DNA of 37,106 nucleotides from JAFDVL01 sp043736395. Lineage in GTDB: Bacteria > Acidobacteriota > Blastocatellia > RBC074. The notes beneath the pieces are model-generated. The model ran no database searches. It was given only the letters and a program-made list of their open reading frames with translations, and was not told where the DNA came from. Made by a program: the position numbers and the translations under genes. Of this stretch, positions 15,783 to 23,205 are shown in pieces; within the stretch, counting starts at the first letter, position 1, and each line of letters starts with the position of its first letter. Where the stretch lies: positions 1-37,106 of the forward strand of contig JAYTCQ010000086.1 in assembly GCA_043736395.1 (NCBI GenBank), written 5' to 3'.

Positions 15783-17012
15783 TCAGCGATTCAAAAATGC
15801 GAGAGCAAGTCTGTATTCAACGAATTTCTTATTTCCGTTTTCTTTGACCCAATTCAAATAAGGTAATGCTTTTTCCTTTTGCCCTGACAAAATTAAGTCA
15901 ACTCCGATATAGGCGTTGGCTTCCGTTTTTTTATCAACATCAGTAGCTTTACTAAGAAATTCCTCACGGGGAGACTTTCTCAAAAGGAAACGCGCAATCT
16001 CAGCTTGCCATGAAACAGAATCGGTTTTCTCTAGTATTTCATTGAGTGCAAAGTCCGCTTCAGTTGGCTTATTTATTAATTTATTCCCAATCCAGACCGT
16101 AATGAGTACATAAGGATAATGACTGTCACCAGGTCCTGAAAGTGTCAAATATTCTTGAGCATCGGCGATGGCTGCATAACCATGAAACAAATTAATTTCT
16201 GCATGACTTTTCATTCCCCAGGCTTGGGCATCACCAGGTTTGATTTTCAATCCAGTAGCAAAGGCAGCTGAAGCAGCTTCATTATGATTGAGCTGCGTCT
16301 CTACTGTTCCGAGCAAAAACCAACTATTTGCATCATCTTTTTTTATCTCTGTGATTCGTCTTAAATATACCGATGCTTTATCAAACGATTCGTTTCTGTA
16401 ATATATTCTCGCCAATCCATTTAGCATCGTTACATCATTTGGAACATTGCTAATTCCTTGGAGCAAAAGACTTTCTAGTTCGACTAACTGCTTATTAGTT
16501 GAATAAATGTAACCCAGGCTGTTATAGAAAGAAGCAATTCGAGGATTAATTTCTATTGCTTTTTTGTAGGCACTAATGGCTAAGTCTGTATGCCCAAGCT
16601 TATTTTCTGCATTCCCAAGGTAACCGTATGCAGCGTGGTGTTTTGGGTTTAATTCAATCGTTTTAAGTGCGGCAATTTTCGCCTCGTCATATTTTTGTAC
16701 CGCGAGCAAACCATAACTCAAGCTGCCATACGCCTCTGCATCATCGGGATTGGACTCTACTATTTTCTTAAAAACTGTAAGCCCTTCTTCAGCTTTCTTA
16801 GATAATACAAGTGATGTTCCCATCATCATCAAAACTGATTTATTCTTCGGGTCTTTTTCTAGTATCTTTTGGTAAGCCTTAATTGCTTCCTCGTACTTAC
16901 CCGATCTATGCAACTTATCCGCCTGCATCTTCTCTTCGAAAACAGACGCACTTGCACCAGTAGCCGAGCCTTGTTGGAAAATAAGAAAAAGCGAACATAT
17001 CACCATTAACAT
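15783..17012 (-). CDS. Secreted TPR-repeat protein
   Basis: The 409-aa protein starts with a signal peptide (MLMVICSLFLIFQQGSATGA, cleavage plausible near residue 20). Tandem tetratricopeptide repeats then fill roughly residues 30-270, for example DKLHRSGKYEEAIKAYQKIL, AYGSLSYGLLAVQKYDEAK and AYGYLGNAENKLGHTDLAI. The last third is helical, with weaker repeats. Such proteins are protein-binding scaffolds, here probably periplasmic. The ATG at 17012 has AAGGAG seven bases upstream. It is placed 55 bp after the MFS transporter gene and 48 bp before the GlcG-like gene, all minus strand. No enzymatic motif is seen and the partner is unknown. Confidence 0.87.
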   Translation of the reverse strand: MLMVICSLFLIFQQGSATGASASVFEEKMQADKLHRSGKYEEAIKAYQKILEKDPKNKSVLMMMGTSLVLSKKAEEGLTVFKKIVESNPDDAEAYGSLSYGLLAVQKYDEAKIAALKTIELNPKHHAAYGYLGNAENKLGHTDLAISAYKKAIEINPRIASFYNSLGYIYSTNKQLVELESLLLQGISNVPNDVTMLNGLARIYYRNESFDKASVYLRRITEIKKDDANSWFLLGTVETQLNHNEAASAAFATGLKIKPGDAQAWGMKSHAEINLFHGYAAIADAQEYLTLSGPGDSHYPYVLITVWIGNKLINKPTEADFALNEILEKTDSVSWQAEIARFLLRKSPREEFLSKATDVDKKTEANAYIGVDLILSGQKEKALPYLNWVKENGNKKFVEYRLALAFLNR

Positions 17013-17067
17013 ACAATGTCTCCTTATAGGTAATCGTTAAATGATGCCCACTAACTTTAGTAATTTT

Positions 17068-18300
17068 CTACGCCGTAACCGGCTCCACCTTCTTATCCGA
17101 GAAAAATAACAGGAATAAAACCAGCACAACCGCCGCAATCCCTGCCGGAACCATCCAGACCGAAGTCCAGTCATAAACTGCCTTCTGTGTCGTCGCATCA
17201 ATCGTTTTGTACCAATCCAGAACCAATCCTGAGAGCTTCGATCCGATGCCCATCCCAACGCCGTACGTCGCAAGTACGATCAAACCTTGCGCGGAATTTT
17301 TTATTTTATCTCCGGCTTTGATGTCGGTATAAATCTGCCCCGTCACGAAGAAGAAATCATAACAAACACCGTGCAAAAGTATGCCGATATACAATATCCA
17401 TTCCGAAGTGCGGGCGTCTCCAAAGCCAAAACAAATGAAGCGAACCAGCCACGCGATCAAACCAATGAGCAACATGTTTTTGACACCGAATTTGAGATAA
17501 ACAAGCGGCAAGATCAACATGAAAATTACTTCGGAGGCTTGTCCAAGTGACATTTTATTTTCGACATTTGTCATGTATGAAGCCGTCAACGAAGGATTCG
17601 CCAGGTTGTAATAAAAAGCTAGTGGGATGCAAATCAGTACTGAAGCAATAAAGAAAATCAGGTACGAGCGATCTTTCAATAGAACGAAAGCATCGGCTCC
17701 GATAATTTTTGCGACGGAAACTTTTTCGCCCTTGGCGCGCGGTGGAGTGTCAGGCAAGAAGAAGCAATAAATTCCAAAAATGATGGAAGTTACTAATGAC
17801 AATTGGAAAATTCTGACATCGCCTCCGAAGTTGTAATATCCCACGATATTCGTGACGACAATCCAGGAGATTGTTCCCAACACGCGAATCGCCGGGAACT
17901 CTTTTTCAGGATTTGTCATTTGATTCATGGCAATCGAATTCGACAACGCAATGCTTGGCGCGAAGCAAAGCATATACGCCAAGATGTACCAAAAGAACGT
18001 TCCACCATCCGTGATCTGCGTCACGAAATACAAAACGATAGCTCCCAAAATATTCAGGACAGCCATCACTTTTTGTGCCGCAAAAAAACGATCTGCGATC
18101 ATTCCGACAAAGAACGGCGCGGCTATCGTCGCGATGGAAAAAGCCAGATACGCATTGCCGACCTGATCTCCGCTTGCGCCTTTGCCGCCATTGAAAGCAG
18201 GCGAAAGCATGTATTTGCTCATCTGCCCGTACCACGCTCCCCACATAAAATACATAAGGAACATCATCAGCATTAATTGAATTCGAGTAATTGGTTTCAT
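17068..18300 (-). CDS. MFS transporter, nucleoside:H+ symporter family
   Basis: The 410-aa integral membrane protein has about 12 hydrophobic helices and the N-terminus of the nucleoside:proton symporter family (NupG/XapB type): RIQLMLMMFLMYFMWGAWYG. Other family-like parts are FFVGMIADRFFAAQKVMAVLN, the loop with PDTPPRAKGEK between helices 6 and 7, and YDFFFVTGQIYTD. It is expected to import nucleosides driven by the proton gradient, although many environmental members have untested substrates. It heads the minus-strand group with the TPR, GlcG-like and GNAT genes. A nonamer-built inverted repeat (18329-18453) lies just upstream of its start and would fall in its leader if transcription starts further upstream. 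Confidence 0.83.
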   Translation of the reverse strand: MKPITRIQLMLMMFLMYFMWGAWYGQMSKYMLSPAFNGGKGASGDQVGNAYLAFSIATIAAPFFVGMIADRFFAAQKVMAVLNILGAIVLYFVTQITDGGTFFWYILAYMLCFAPSIALSNSIAMNQMTNPEKEFPAIRVLGTISWIVVTNIVGYYNFGGDVRIFQLSLVTSIIFGIYCFFLPDTPPRAKGEKVSVAKIIGADAFVLLKDRSYLIFFIASVLICIPLAFYYNLANPSLTASYMTNVENKMSLGQASEVIFMLILPLVYLKFGVKNMLLIGLIAWLVRFICFGFGDARTSEWILYIGILLHGVCYDFFFVTGQIYTDIKAGDKIKNSAQGLIVLATYGVGMGIGSKLSGLVLDWYKTIDATTQKAVYDWTSVWMVPAGIAAVVLVLFLLFFSDKKVEPVTA

Positions 18301-18328
18301 AGGTATATAAAGTTTTTTTAGAGGGAAT

Positions 18329-18453
18329 GAACCACGGAGAACACGGAGGGCACGGAGTTTTTTGAGATGAGCGGGAGGTCTGATGAAGTCAGACGAAAAT
18401 TTGATTGTGATGATCTGGTATTTTCTCCGTGCTCTTCGTGTTCTCCGTGGTTC
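18329..18453. repeat. Inverted repeat built of 9-bp units (CACGGAG motif)
   Basis: The left arm 18329-18357 contains three nonamers ending in CACGGAG: ACCACGGAG (18331), AACACGGAG (18340) and GGCACGGAG (18349). The right arm 18425-18453 is the inverted copy, matching 27 of 29 positions. Both mismatches are G opposite T, so an RNA stem would still pair. The loop is 67 nt. It is the one complete inverted repeat here not placed directly after a stop codon. Confidence 0.88.
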
Positions 18454-18569
18454 AAAATCCTGGAGCCTCGCGTAATTCGATTCATTAGTCTATGTTCGTG
18501 ATCTATCTTGAAAAAGACTGAGCGAGTGTACAACAGGATCAATAAAACGTGAATCGCTCCGCGTCTCAC

Positions 18570-18597
18570 TTCATCATTCATCGTTCATCGTTCATAA
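18570..18597. repeat. Four tandem 7-bp units TTCATCR/TTCATAA
   Basis: Units TTCATCA (18570), TTCATCG (18577), TTCATCG (18584) and TTCATAA (18591) lie in tandem, ending 8 bp before the hydrolase start codon where a ribosome site would be. No inverted partner is visible nearby, so this looks like a one-armed version of the heptamer repeats elsewhere in the window. Confidence 0.75.
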
Positions 18598-18605
18598 TTC
18601 CTGCC

Positions 18606-19463
18606 ATGGAACCGATTTCACATTACTTCTATTCGCATCGTCTAAAACTGCAATTCTGGGATTGGGGGCAGGAGGGCAAACCCACATTAATTCTCGTCCA
18701 TGGCGGAATGGATCACGCGCGCAACTGGGATTGGGTAGCGCGAACTTTACGCGAACATTTCCACGTCTACGCAATTGATTTACGCGGTCACGGTAACAGC
18801 CAACACGCGCCGGGAGCGCTTTACAGCCTGGTCGAACACGTTCTGGATTTATCAGCTCTAGTTGATATTATCGGCGACTTTCCAATTTATTTAATGGGAC
18901 ATTCGCTGGGCGGCGTGATCGTGTTGCACTACACCGGAATTTATCCAGAGCGCGTGAAAAAAGTTATCGCGATTGAAGGCCTGGGCTTGCCAATGGGACA
19001 TCGCATGAGTCGTCCGTTTTCTGAACGTCTCCGCGAATGGGTTGAAGGCGTGCGCAAAAGTGAAACCAAGGAAGCCAAAAGCTACCCGAATTTAGACGCC
19101 GCCGTAGCGCGAATGCAGGAAGCGAATCCGCATCTTTCTAACGACGTAGCGCGGCATCTGACTTTGCATGGAACGAACTGGAATTCCGACGGTTCGCTGA
19201 TTTGGAAGTTCGATAATTACGTCAGAAATTTCGCTCCGATTGGCAGCAAAAAAGAAGATTTAATTGAAACGCTCAGCCACATTAATTGCCCTACTCAATT
19301 GTTTTGGGGCAAAGAAAGTTGGATGACGAATCCTGAATCCGATGGACTCGCGCAGGCAATTAAAAATTATGAATTAGTCGAAGTCGAAAAAGCCGGACAT
19401 TGGTTGCATCACGATCAACTCAATTTCTTTTTAGTAAAATCTTCGGAATTCTTATTGCGGTGA
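18606..19463 (+). CDS. Alpha/beta-fold hydrolase
   Basis: A 285-aa alpha/beta hydrolase with the full catalytic triad pattern: nucleophile Ser100 in G-H-S-L-G-G, oxyanion loop VHGGMDHARNWDW (31-43), DLRGHGNS after strand 4, a late aspartate in the NPESDG area, and His in KAGHWLHHDQ near the C-terminus. This is the plan of esterases, lactonases and related enzymes; the substrate cannot be told. The frame is open to 18549, but that extension would be translated from heptamer repeats (TTCATCG units), so I choose ATG 18606 (MEPISHYF). No ribosome site is visible because the repeat occupies that place. It lies just before the MNT/HEPN pair without an obvious link. Confidence 0.85.
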   Translation: MEPISHYFYSHRLKLQFWDWGQEGKPTLILVHGGMDHARNWDWVARTLREHFHVYAIDLRGHGNSQHAPGALYSLVEHVLDLSALVDIIGDFPIYLMGHSLGGVIVLHYTGIYPERVKKVIAIEGLGLPMGHRMSRPFSERLREWVEGVRKSETKEAKSYPNLDAAVARMQEANPHLSNDVARHLTLHGTNWNSDGSLIWKFDNYVRNFAPIGSKKEDLIETLSHINCPTQLFWGKESWMTNPESDGLAQAIKNYELVEVEKAGHWLHHDQLNFFLVKSSEFLLR

Positions 19464-19482
19464 ATTTTATTTATAATACTTT

Positions 19483-19902
19483 TTGACTCCATGGGGCTAT
19501 CAAAATAGAATTAAAAATGATGAAACAGTTGGCGACAAAATCCTCAGAAATTGCTCAAAAAATGCTACTTCAAGCATCACTTTGTCGAGCATCAACCGCC
19601 TTAGTAGTTTTATTGCCGATGAATTCCAGCCTGAAAAAATTATTCTGTTCGGGTCGCATGCGTATGGAAATCCTAACGCGCAATCAGATGTTGATTTATT
19701 AGTGATTATGCCATTTCAAGGAAGCCCCTTCAGGCAAGCCGGAATCGTCCTCAATCAAGTTGTAAAAAGTATTGGAGTCATGCCACTTGACCTTTCAGTT
19801 AGGACACCAGAGCAAGTTAATGATCGGCTTTCTATTGGTGACAGCTTTATCCAAGAGATCATTCAGCGAGGACGTGTTTTGTATGAAGCAAATCACGCTT
19901 GA
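19483..19902 (+). CDS. MNT-type minimal nucleotidyltransferase (antitoxin of a MNT/HEPN pair)
   Basis: The nucleotidyltransferase core is clear: PEKIILFGSHAYG with the GS signature, followed by SDVDLLVIM, the two catalytic aspartates of the Pol-beta superfamily. In MNT/HEPN toxin-antitoxin modules this protein modifies the HEPN toxin with AMP and neutralises it. The start is uncertain. The frame opens with TTG at 19483, giving 139 aa; a TTG at 19582 would give about 107 aa, the usual size. An ATG at 19517 in another frame could mean that a frameshift has damaged the N-terminus. The stop overlaps the HEPN start by 20 bp, typical of this module. Confidence 0.75.
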   Translation: MTPWGYQNRIKNDETVGDKILRNCSKNATSSITLSSINRLSSFIADEFQPEKIILFGSHAYGNPNAQSDVDLLVIMPFQGSPFRQAGIVLNQVVKSIGVMPLDLSVRTPEQVNDRLSIGDSFIQEIIQRGRVLYEANHA

Positions 19903-20268
19903 ATGGATTGTAAAAGCTGAAGAAGATTGGCAAGTCGTGCTGATGAGTTACCGTGCTCGAAAGTTTCCAGCCTTTGATGCGGCTATTTTTCATTCGCAAC
20001 AATGCATCGAAAAATACCTCAAATCAAGATTAGTTGAGGCTTCGATAAATTTCAATTGCACACATGATTTGCTCATGTTGCACCATTAGTTCTGCTCATT
20101 GAACCAACCTGGCTTTCGATGCAATTGCCTTTAGCTTTCCTCAATCCTTTTGCTGTCGCCTTTCGCTATCCTGGAATTAGCGCGACCATAGTGGACGCTA
20201 AAGATGCAATCAAGTATTGCCGATCCATCCGAAAAACCATTAGGGTATCTTACGGGCTAATAATTTAA
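19883..20268 (+). pseudogene. HEPN-domain gene disrupted by a 1-nt frameshift
   Basis: Translation from ATG 19883 gives MKQITLEWIVKAEEDWQ and the HEPN hallmark FHSQQCIEKYLKSRL, then THDLLM, but stops early at 20087-20089. One frame away, from 20083, the expected continuation appears: PLVLLIEPTWLS, then FRYPGISATIVDAKDAIKYCRSIRKTIR, ending at TAA 20266-20268. The two halves form a normal HEPN protein of about 128 residues, so one base has been lost around 20080-20086. HEPN proteins paired with MNT proteins are usually RNA-targeting toxins. With the toxin half broken this pair may be decaying. A sequencing or assembly error would look the same. Confidence 0.8.
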
Positions 20269-20329
20269 TTTTGCATTTTGCAAAACATCTTATTCGGGCT
20301 AGCAAATTGCAAAACTGTCGCAATTGACA
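20269..20329 (+). promoter_or_regulatory. Cluster of palindromes, candidate enhancer sites upstream of a sigma54 promoter
   Basis: TTTTGCA and TGCAAAA flank three bases (20269-20285). AATTGC (20305-20310) and GCAATT (20320-20325) are separated by nine bases. TGTC-N6-GACA lies at 20316-20329. They sit 140 to 200 bp ahead of the candidate sigma54 promoter at 20467, the usual distance for enhancer-binding activators. No activator gene is in the window. Confidence 0.4.
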
Positions 20330-20466
20330 CAAAAGCTTGAAGTTTTTCACACTTTTATTCTCTTCAGCGCTGATTTTATTATCATTTCGATGGCGCTTTG
20401 CCTTTCTTCAAACAGTTTTCATTTTAATAAACCCTATTTTTGCGGACTTTTTAAGGGCGTAAAGAT

Positions 20467-20483
20467 TTGGCATAAAAAATGCA
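20467..20483 (+). promoter_or_regulatory. Candidate sigma54 (-24/-12) promoter for the DUF2071-like gene
   Basis: TTGGCATAAAAAATGCA fits the sigma54 layout: the GG of TTGGCA and the GC of ATGCA are separated by exactly 10 bases. The predicted start near 20494 would leave a leader of about 13 nt holding the ribosome site GAGAGGA before ATG 20507. Confidence 0.5.
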
Positions 20484-20506
20484 AACCTGTTGAGAGAGGA
20501 ATAAAA

Positions 20507-21241
20507 ATGATTGACGTAACTTTTCAGAAACAGCGCTTTCCCTTTCAGAATTTGCCATTTGATATTCTCAAACCGGCCGTTATTACTTCGCAGCTTCAGC
20601 ATCATTCCGTCATTTCATATTTGATTCCGAGCGTTCGCGTCCGTGACTTGGTTCCCGAAGAATTTCATCTGGGAGAAAATACAGTTCTCAGCATCGAAGC
20701 GTTTCAGGATTCCAGCCCGCATCAATTCGAACAAATTAATTATCGGTTGCAGGTGAACTATCGGGGGACTTTTCGCAACTGGTTGCTGGGCACTTCGATC
20801 GGTTCATTTTCAGCGATTACGGCGTATCACTATTTTCAGAATCCCTGGCATTTAAGCGCGATAGATTTACAGGTTTCTACTGATGCCATGAGTGGTCGCT
20901 ACCACACGTACCGCCTTAATTCACAAAGTGAATGGTCTAATACTTTTTTTGAAATTGCTGACACGGGGATGCCGATTTTGAATCATCAGAAAGTTCAAAT
21001 GGTAGATCATTTTATTCGCCGTGACGGTATCATTGGCAGCCAGCAAACTACGTATCTTCCGGCTCAGACAACACGCGGGATTTTAAAAACCGGTCGTTGC
21101 GATATGCTCAAAAAACTTGGCATTCTGGACGAAGCCGAAATTGCTTATCCCTTGAATGTTTCATTGCAAAGAAAAGTAAATTTTGAATTAAATTCAGAAA
21201 TTCACGACACTTCAAAAATAATGCGTTTAGCCCTCATCTAA
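20507..21241 (+). CDS. DUF2071/acetoacetate-decarboxylase-like protein
   Basis: The 244-aa soluble protein has no firm family assignment by eye. The pattern of YLIPSVRVRDLVPEEFHLGENTVLSIEAFQ, then INYRLQVNYRG, then GSFSAITAYHYFQNPWHLSAIDLQV resembles the DUF2071 branch of the acetoacetate decarboxylase-like superfamily. Those have a 'can be at most' layout of lipocalin-like strands: a Pro-containing entry, a strand pair and a conserved F/Y-x-x-PW/PY-H segment. No catalytic lysine can be assigned. The frame is open to 20324, but ATG 20507 has GAGAGGA at good distance and lies just after the sigma54-like promoter. It precedes the histidine kinase gene on the same strand, with an octamer hairpin between them. 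Confidence 0.55.
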   Translation: MIDVTFQKQRFPFQNLPFDILKPAVITSQLQHHSVISYLIPSVRVRDLVPEEFHLGENTVLSIEAFQDSSPHQFEQINYRLQVNYRGTFRNWLLGTSIGSFSAITAYHYFQNPWHLSAIDLQVSTDAMSGRYHTYRLNSQSEWSNTFFEIADTGMPILNHQKVQMVDHFIRRDGIIGSQQTTYLPAQTTRGILKTGRCDMLKKLGILDEAEIAYPLNVSLQRKVNFELNSEIHDTSKIMRLALI

Positions 21242-21246
21242 AGATG

Positions 21247-21339
21247 ATTTAACGCAAGGGATCAAAGTGGCAAGGGGTCAAGAACAGAAGAGAAATGTTC
21301 CTCTTCTGTTCTTTGACCTCTTGTCCTTTTGCGTTAAAT
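21247..21339. repeat. Inverted repeat built of 8-bp units, 3' of the DUF2071-like gene
   Basis: The left arm (21247-21292) carries octamers AAGGGATC (21256), AAAGTGGC (21264), AAGGGGTC (21272) and AAGAACAG (21280). The right arm (21301-21339) is a diverged inverted copy. Best pairings are ATTTAACGCAA at 21247-21257 with 21329-21339 (11 of 11), and AAGAACAGAAGAG at 21280-21292 with 21301-21313. It begins 5 bp after the stop codon at 21241 and could also end transcription. Confidence 0.82.
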
Positions 21340-21378
21340 TTATTTGTCTTATCGCTTCCTTACTGGCATGTTTATTGA

Positions 21379-23130
21379 ATGTTATTAGCAATTTTGATGT
21401 CATCACTACTGCTGACGCTGGCGTTAGGTTTTTACGTCATCATCACCGCTCCTGATGAAGCCATTAACCGTACCTTTGCGGCTTTTATTGGCATGATGAC
21501 TCTGTGGATTATCAAAGACATCGCTTTCTGGTGCTTTCCGCACGGACACGAAAACGTTTATTGGTGGGGAACGCTCAGCTTCACTATCGGCATCAGTCTG
21601 CAATTCGCCTTATTACTTTTTGCGGATGTTTTTCCCGAAAATCATCCGCCGCGATGGAAGAGGACGTTACTCTTCGCGCTCCCCATGCCGATCTTTTTAC
21701 CAGTGATTTTTTCGGGCGCAATGTGGGAACACCTCACCTTTATCGAAGGTCAATTCAGTATCAAACTGCGGTGGCCAGCCTATCTTTTTGGCATCTATAA
21801 TTTCATTTTACTGGCAACGGGAATCTCTCAACTTTTCCTTAAATACCGCAAATATAAAAGCACACTTTGGGGCAAGCAATTAGCTTCCGTTATCCTCGGA
21901 GTGCTGACCACCGGAACATTGATTGTACCCGCCGGAAATCTATTGCCTGCGCTGGGAATTTATACACTTTTACCTTATTGCTCGGTTTTTATTCTGGGAG
22001 GAACTTTGATTTATGCCTATGCGATTTCCAACTTCAAAATGTTCTCGTTGCAAACTGCTCTCGACCAGCTCCGATTGTTTCCAGTCACTTATAAAATCAC
22101 GATTGCAGTCGCGTTGACAGCCTTTCTGGGGTTCTTTTTGTTACAGGTTCCAGTCGCGATGTGGGCATTCGATACGGATAATTTTGGATGGAAAAAGTTT
22201 TTGATTTTCGCTCCCCTCGCAGGCCTGATTCCTTCTCTGGTTTTAATTTTAGTGATCGTAAAAATTCTTTCCCGCCCGTTACGAGAATTAACAGAAAAAA
22301 CGTTGGAAGTGGCGCGAGGGAGCTACGGTGCACAAATCGTCTTGACGCGAAATGATGAACTTGGAGTGCTCGCGAAAAGCTTCAATTCGATGAGCAAGCA
22401 AATGGCGGAAGATATTGCTCGCTTAAAAGAAATCAATCAGGGATTAATCCGAACTGAAAAATTAGCAACCGCCGGAACCTTAGCCGCTGGCGTAGCCCAC
22501 GAAATTAACAATCCGTTAGCCGCGATTTCTTCTCTGGTGCAATCGCAATTGGCCCGTAGCAAAGATGAACGCGACAGTGAGACGCTGCGATTAATCTTGT
22601 CGCAAATTACCAGAATTTCCAATGTTTTGCGCAGTACGATGGACTTTTATCGACCGCAAATTCCAATGCGTGGTGCCTGCAAACTAAACCAACTGATCAC
22701 AAAAAGTATTGAACTTGCGAGCTTCGACAAACACTTCAAGCAATTGATTGTGACATGTAATTTTGATGAAAATCTGCCATTGCTACAGCTCGATGCTGAT
22801 CAAATGCAGCAGGTTTTTCTGAACCTATTATTTAATGCCAGAGATGCTATTGAAGAGCGCAGCAACAAAGAAATTCCCGGCGAAATTATCATTGCGACGT
22901 TTCATTCCAATTCAGAAGTTTTAGTGGAAGTTAAAGATAATGGAGTGGGGATTTCCCCGTCGCATCTTGGGCAGATTTTTGATCCATTCTTCACGACTAA
23001 GTTGAGCGGAAAAGGAACAGGGCTCGGCTTAGCGGTCAACCACAGCATCATTACAGCCCACGAAGGCAGCATTCGAATCGCTCCGAACGGGAACGGGACA
23101 ACGGTGACCGTATCATTTCCAAATGTATAG
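21379..23130 (+). CDS. Membrane sensor histidine kinase with 7TM N-terminal region
   Basis: The 583-aa sensor kinase begins with about seven hydrophobic helices (residues 1-225) like the HisK 7TM input domain. Two further membrane segments follow (about 235-300), then a HAMP linker (KILSRPLRELTEKTLEVARG...). The dimerisation domain has the phospho-acceptor His374 in GVAHEINNPLAAI. The ATPase domain shows the N box NLLFNARDAIEE, G1 DNGVGIS, F box FDPFFTTK and G2 GKGTGLGLAV. The H box and layout are of the NtrB/ZraS kind, which often pairs with sigma54 activators. That fits the sigma54-like promoter 900 bp upstream, but no response regulator is encoded nearby. ATG 21379 lacks a clear ribosome site. 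Its stop codon is the first part of the repeat at 23130. Confidence 0.88.
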   Translation: MLLAILMSSLLLTLALGFYVIITAPDEAINRTFAAFIGMMTLWIIKDIAFWCFPHGHENVYWWGTLSFTIGISLQFALLLFADVFPENHPPRWKRTLLFALPMPIFLPVIFSGAMWEHLTFIEGQFSIKLRWPAYLFGIYNFILLATGISQLFLKYRKYKSTLWGKQLASVILGVLTTGTLIVPAGNLLPALGIYTLLPYCSVFILGGTLIYAYAISNFKMFSLQTALDQLRLFPVTYKITIAVALTAFLGFFLLQVPVAMWAFDTDNFGWKKFLIFAPLAGLIPSLVLILVIVKILSRPLRELTEKTLEVARGSYGAQIVLTRNDELGVLAKSFNSMSKQMAEDIARLKEINQGLIRTEKLATAGTLAAGVAHEINNPLAAISSLVQSQLARSKDERDSETLRLILSQITRISNVLRSTMDFYRPQIPMRGACKLNQLITKSIELASFDKHFKQLIVTCNFDENLPLLQLDADQMQQVFLNLLFNARDAIEERSNKEIPGEIIIATFHSNSEVLVEVKDNGVGISPSHLGQIFDPFFTTKLSGKGTGLGLAVNHSIITAHEGSIRIAPNGNGTTVTVSFPNV

Positions 23131-23199
23131 TAGGCGTCTCGCTTGCGTCGCGAGCGCGTGAAACGCCGCTCGCGTGACGTGGCGAGTCGGGACGCCTAC
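23130..23199. repeat. Inverted repeat of the GTAGGCRTCCCG type between converging genes
   Basis: GTAGGCGTCTCG (23130-23141) pairs with CGGGACGCCTAC (23188-23199), 11 of 12, and the inner parts CGCGAGCG and CGCTCGCG continue the stem. The first base of the element is the last base of the histidine kinase stop codon. The element ends 6 bp before the stop codon of the converging AllA-like gene. The outer 12-mer recurs in the repeat at 15261-15337. Confidence 0.85.
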
Positions 23200-23205
23200 G
23201 CTACC

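Larger units (their letters stand above)
18301..18605. other. Divergent intergenic region with two tandem-unit repeats
   Basis: The region between the MFS gene (minus) and the alpha/beta hydrolase gene (plus) holds the nonamer inverted repeat at 18329-18453 and the heptamer array at 18570-18597. I see no gene, and no promoter that I would trust in either direction. Confidence 0.6.

Noticed and set aside
19517..19702. Open frame overlapping the MNT gene starting MMKQLATKSSEIAQ
   Set aside because: It lacks the nucleotidyltransferase motifs and overlaps the MNT core. Only its first 20 residues might belong to the MNT gene if a frameshift exists, which I cannot show.
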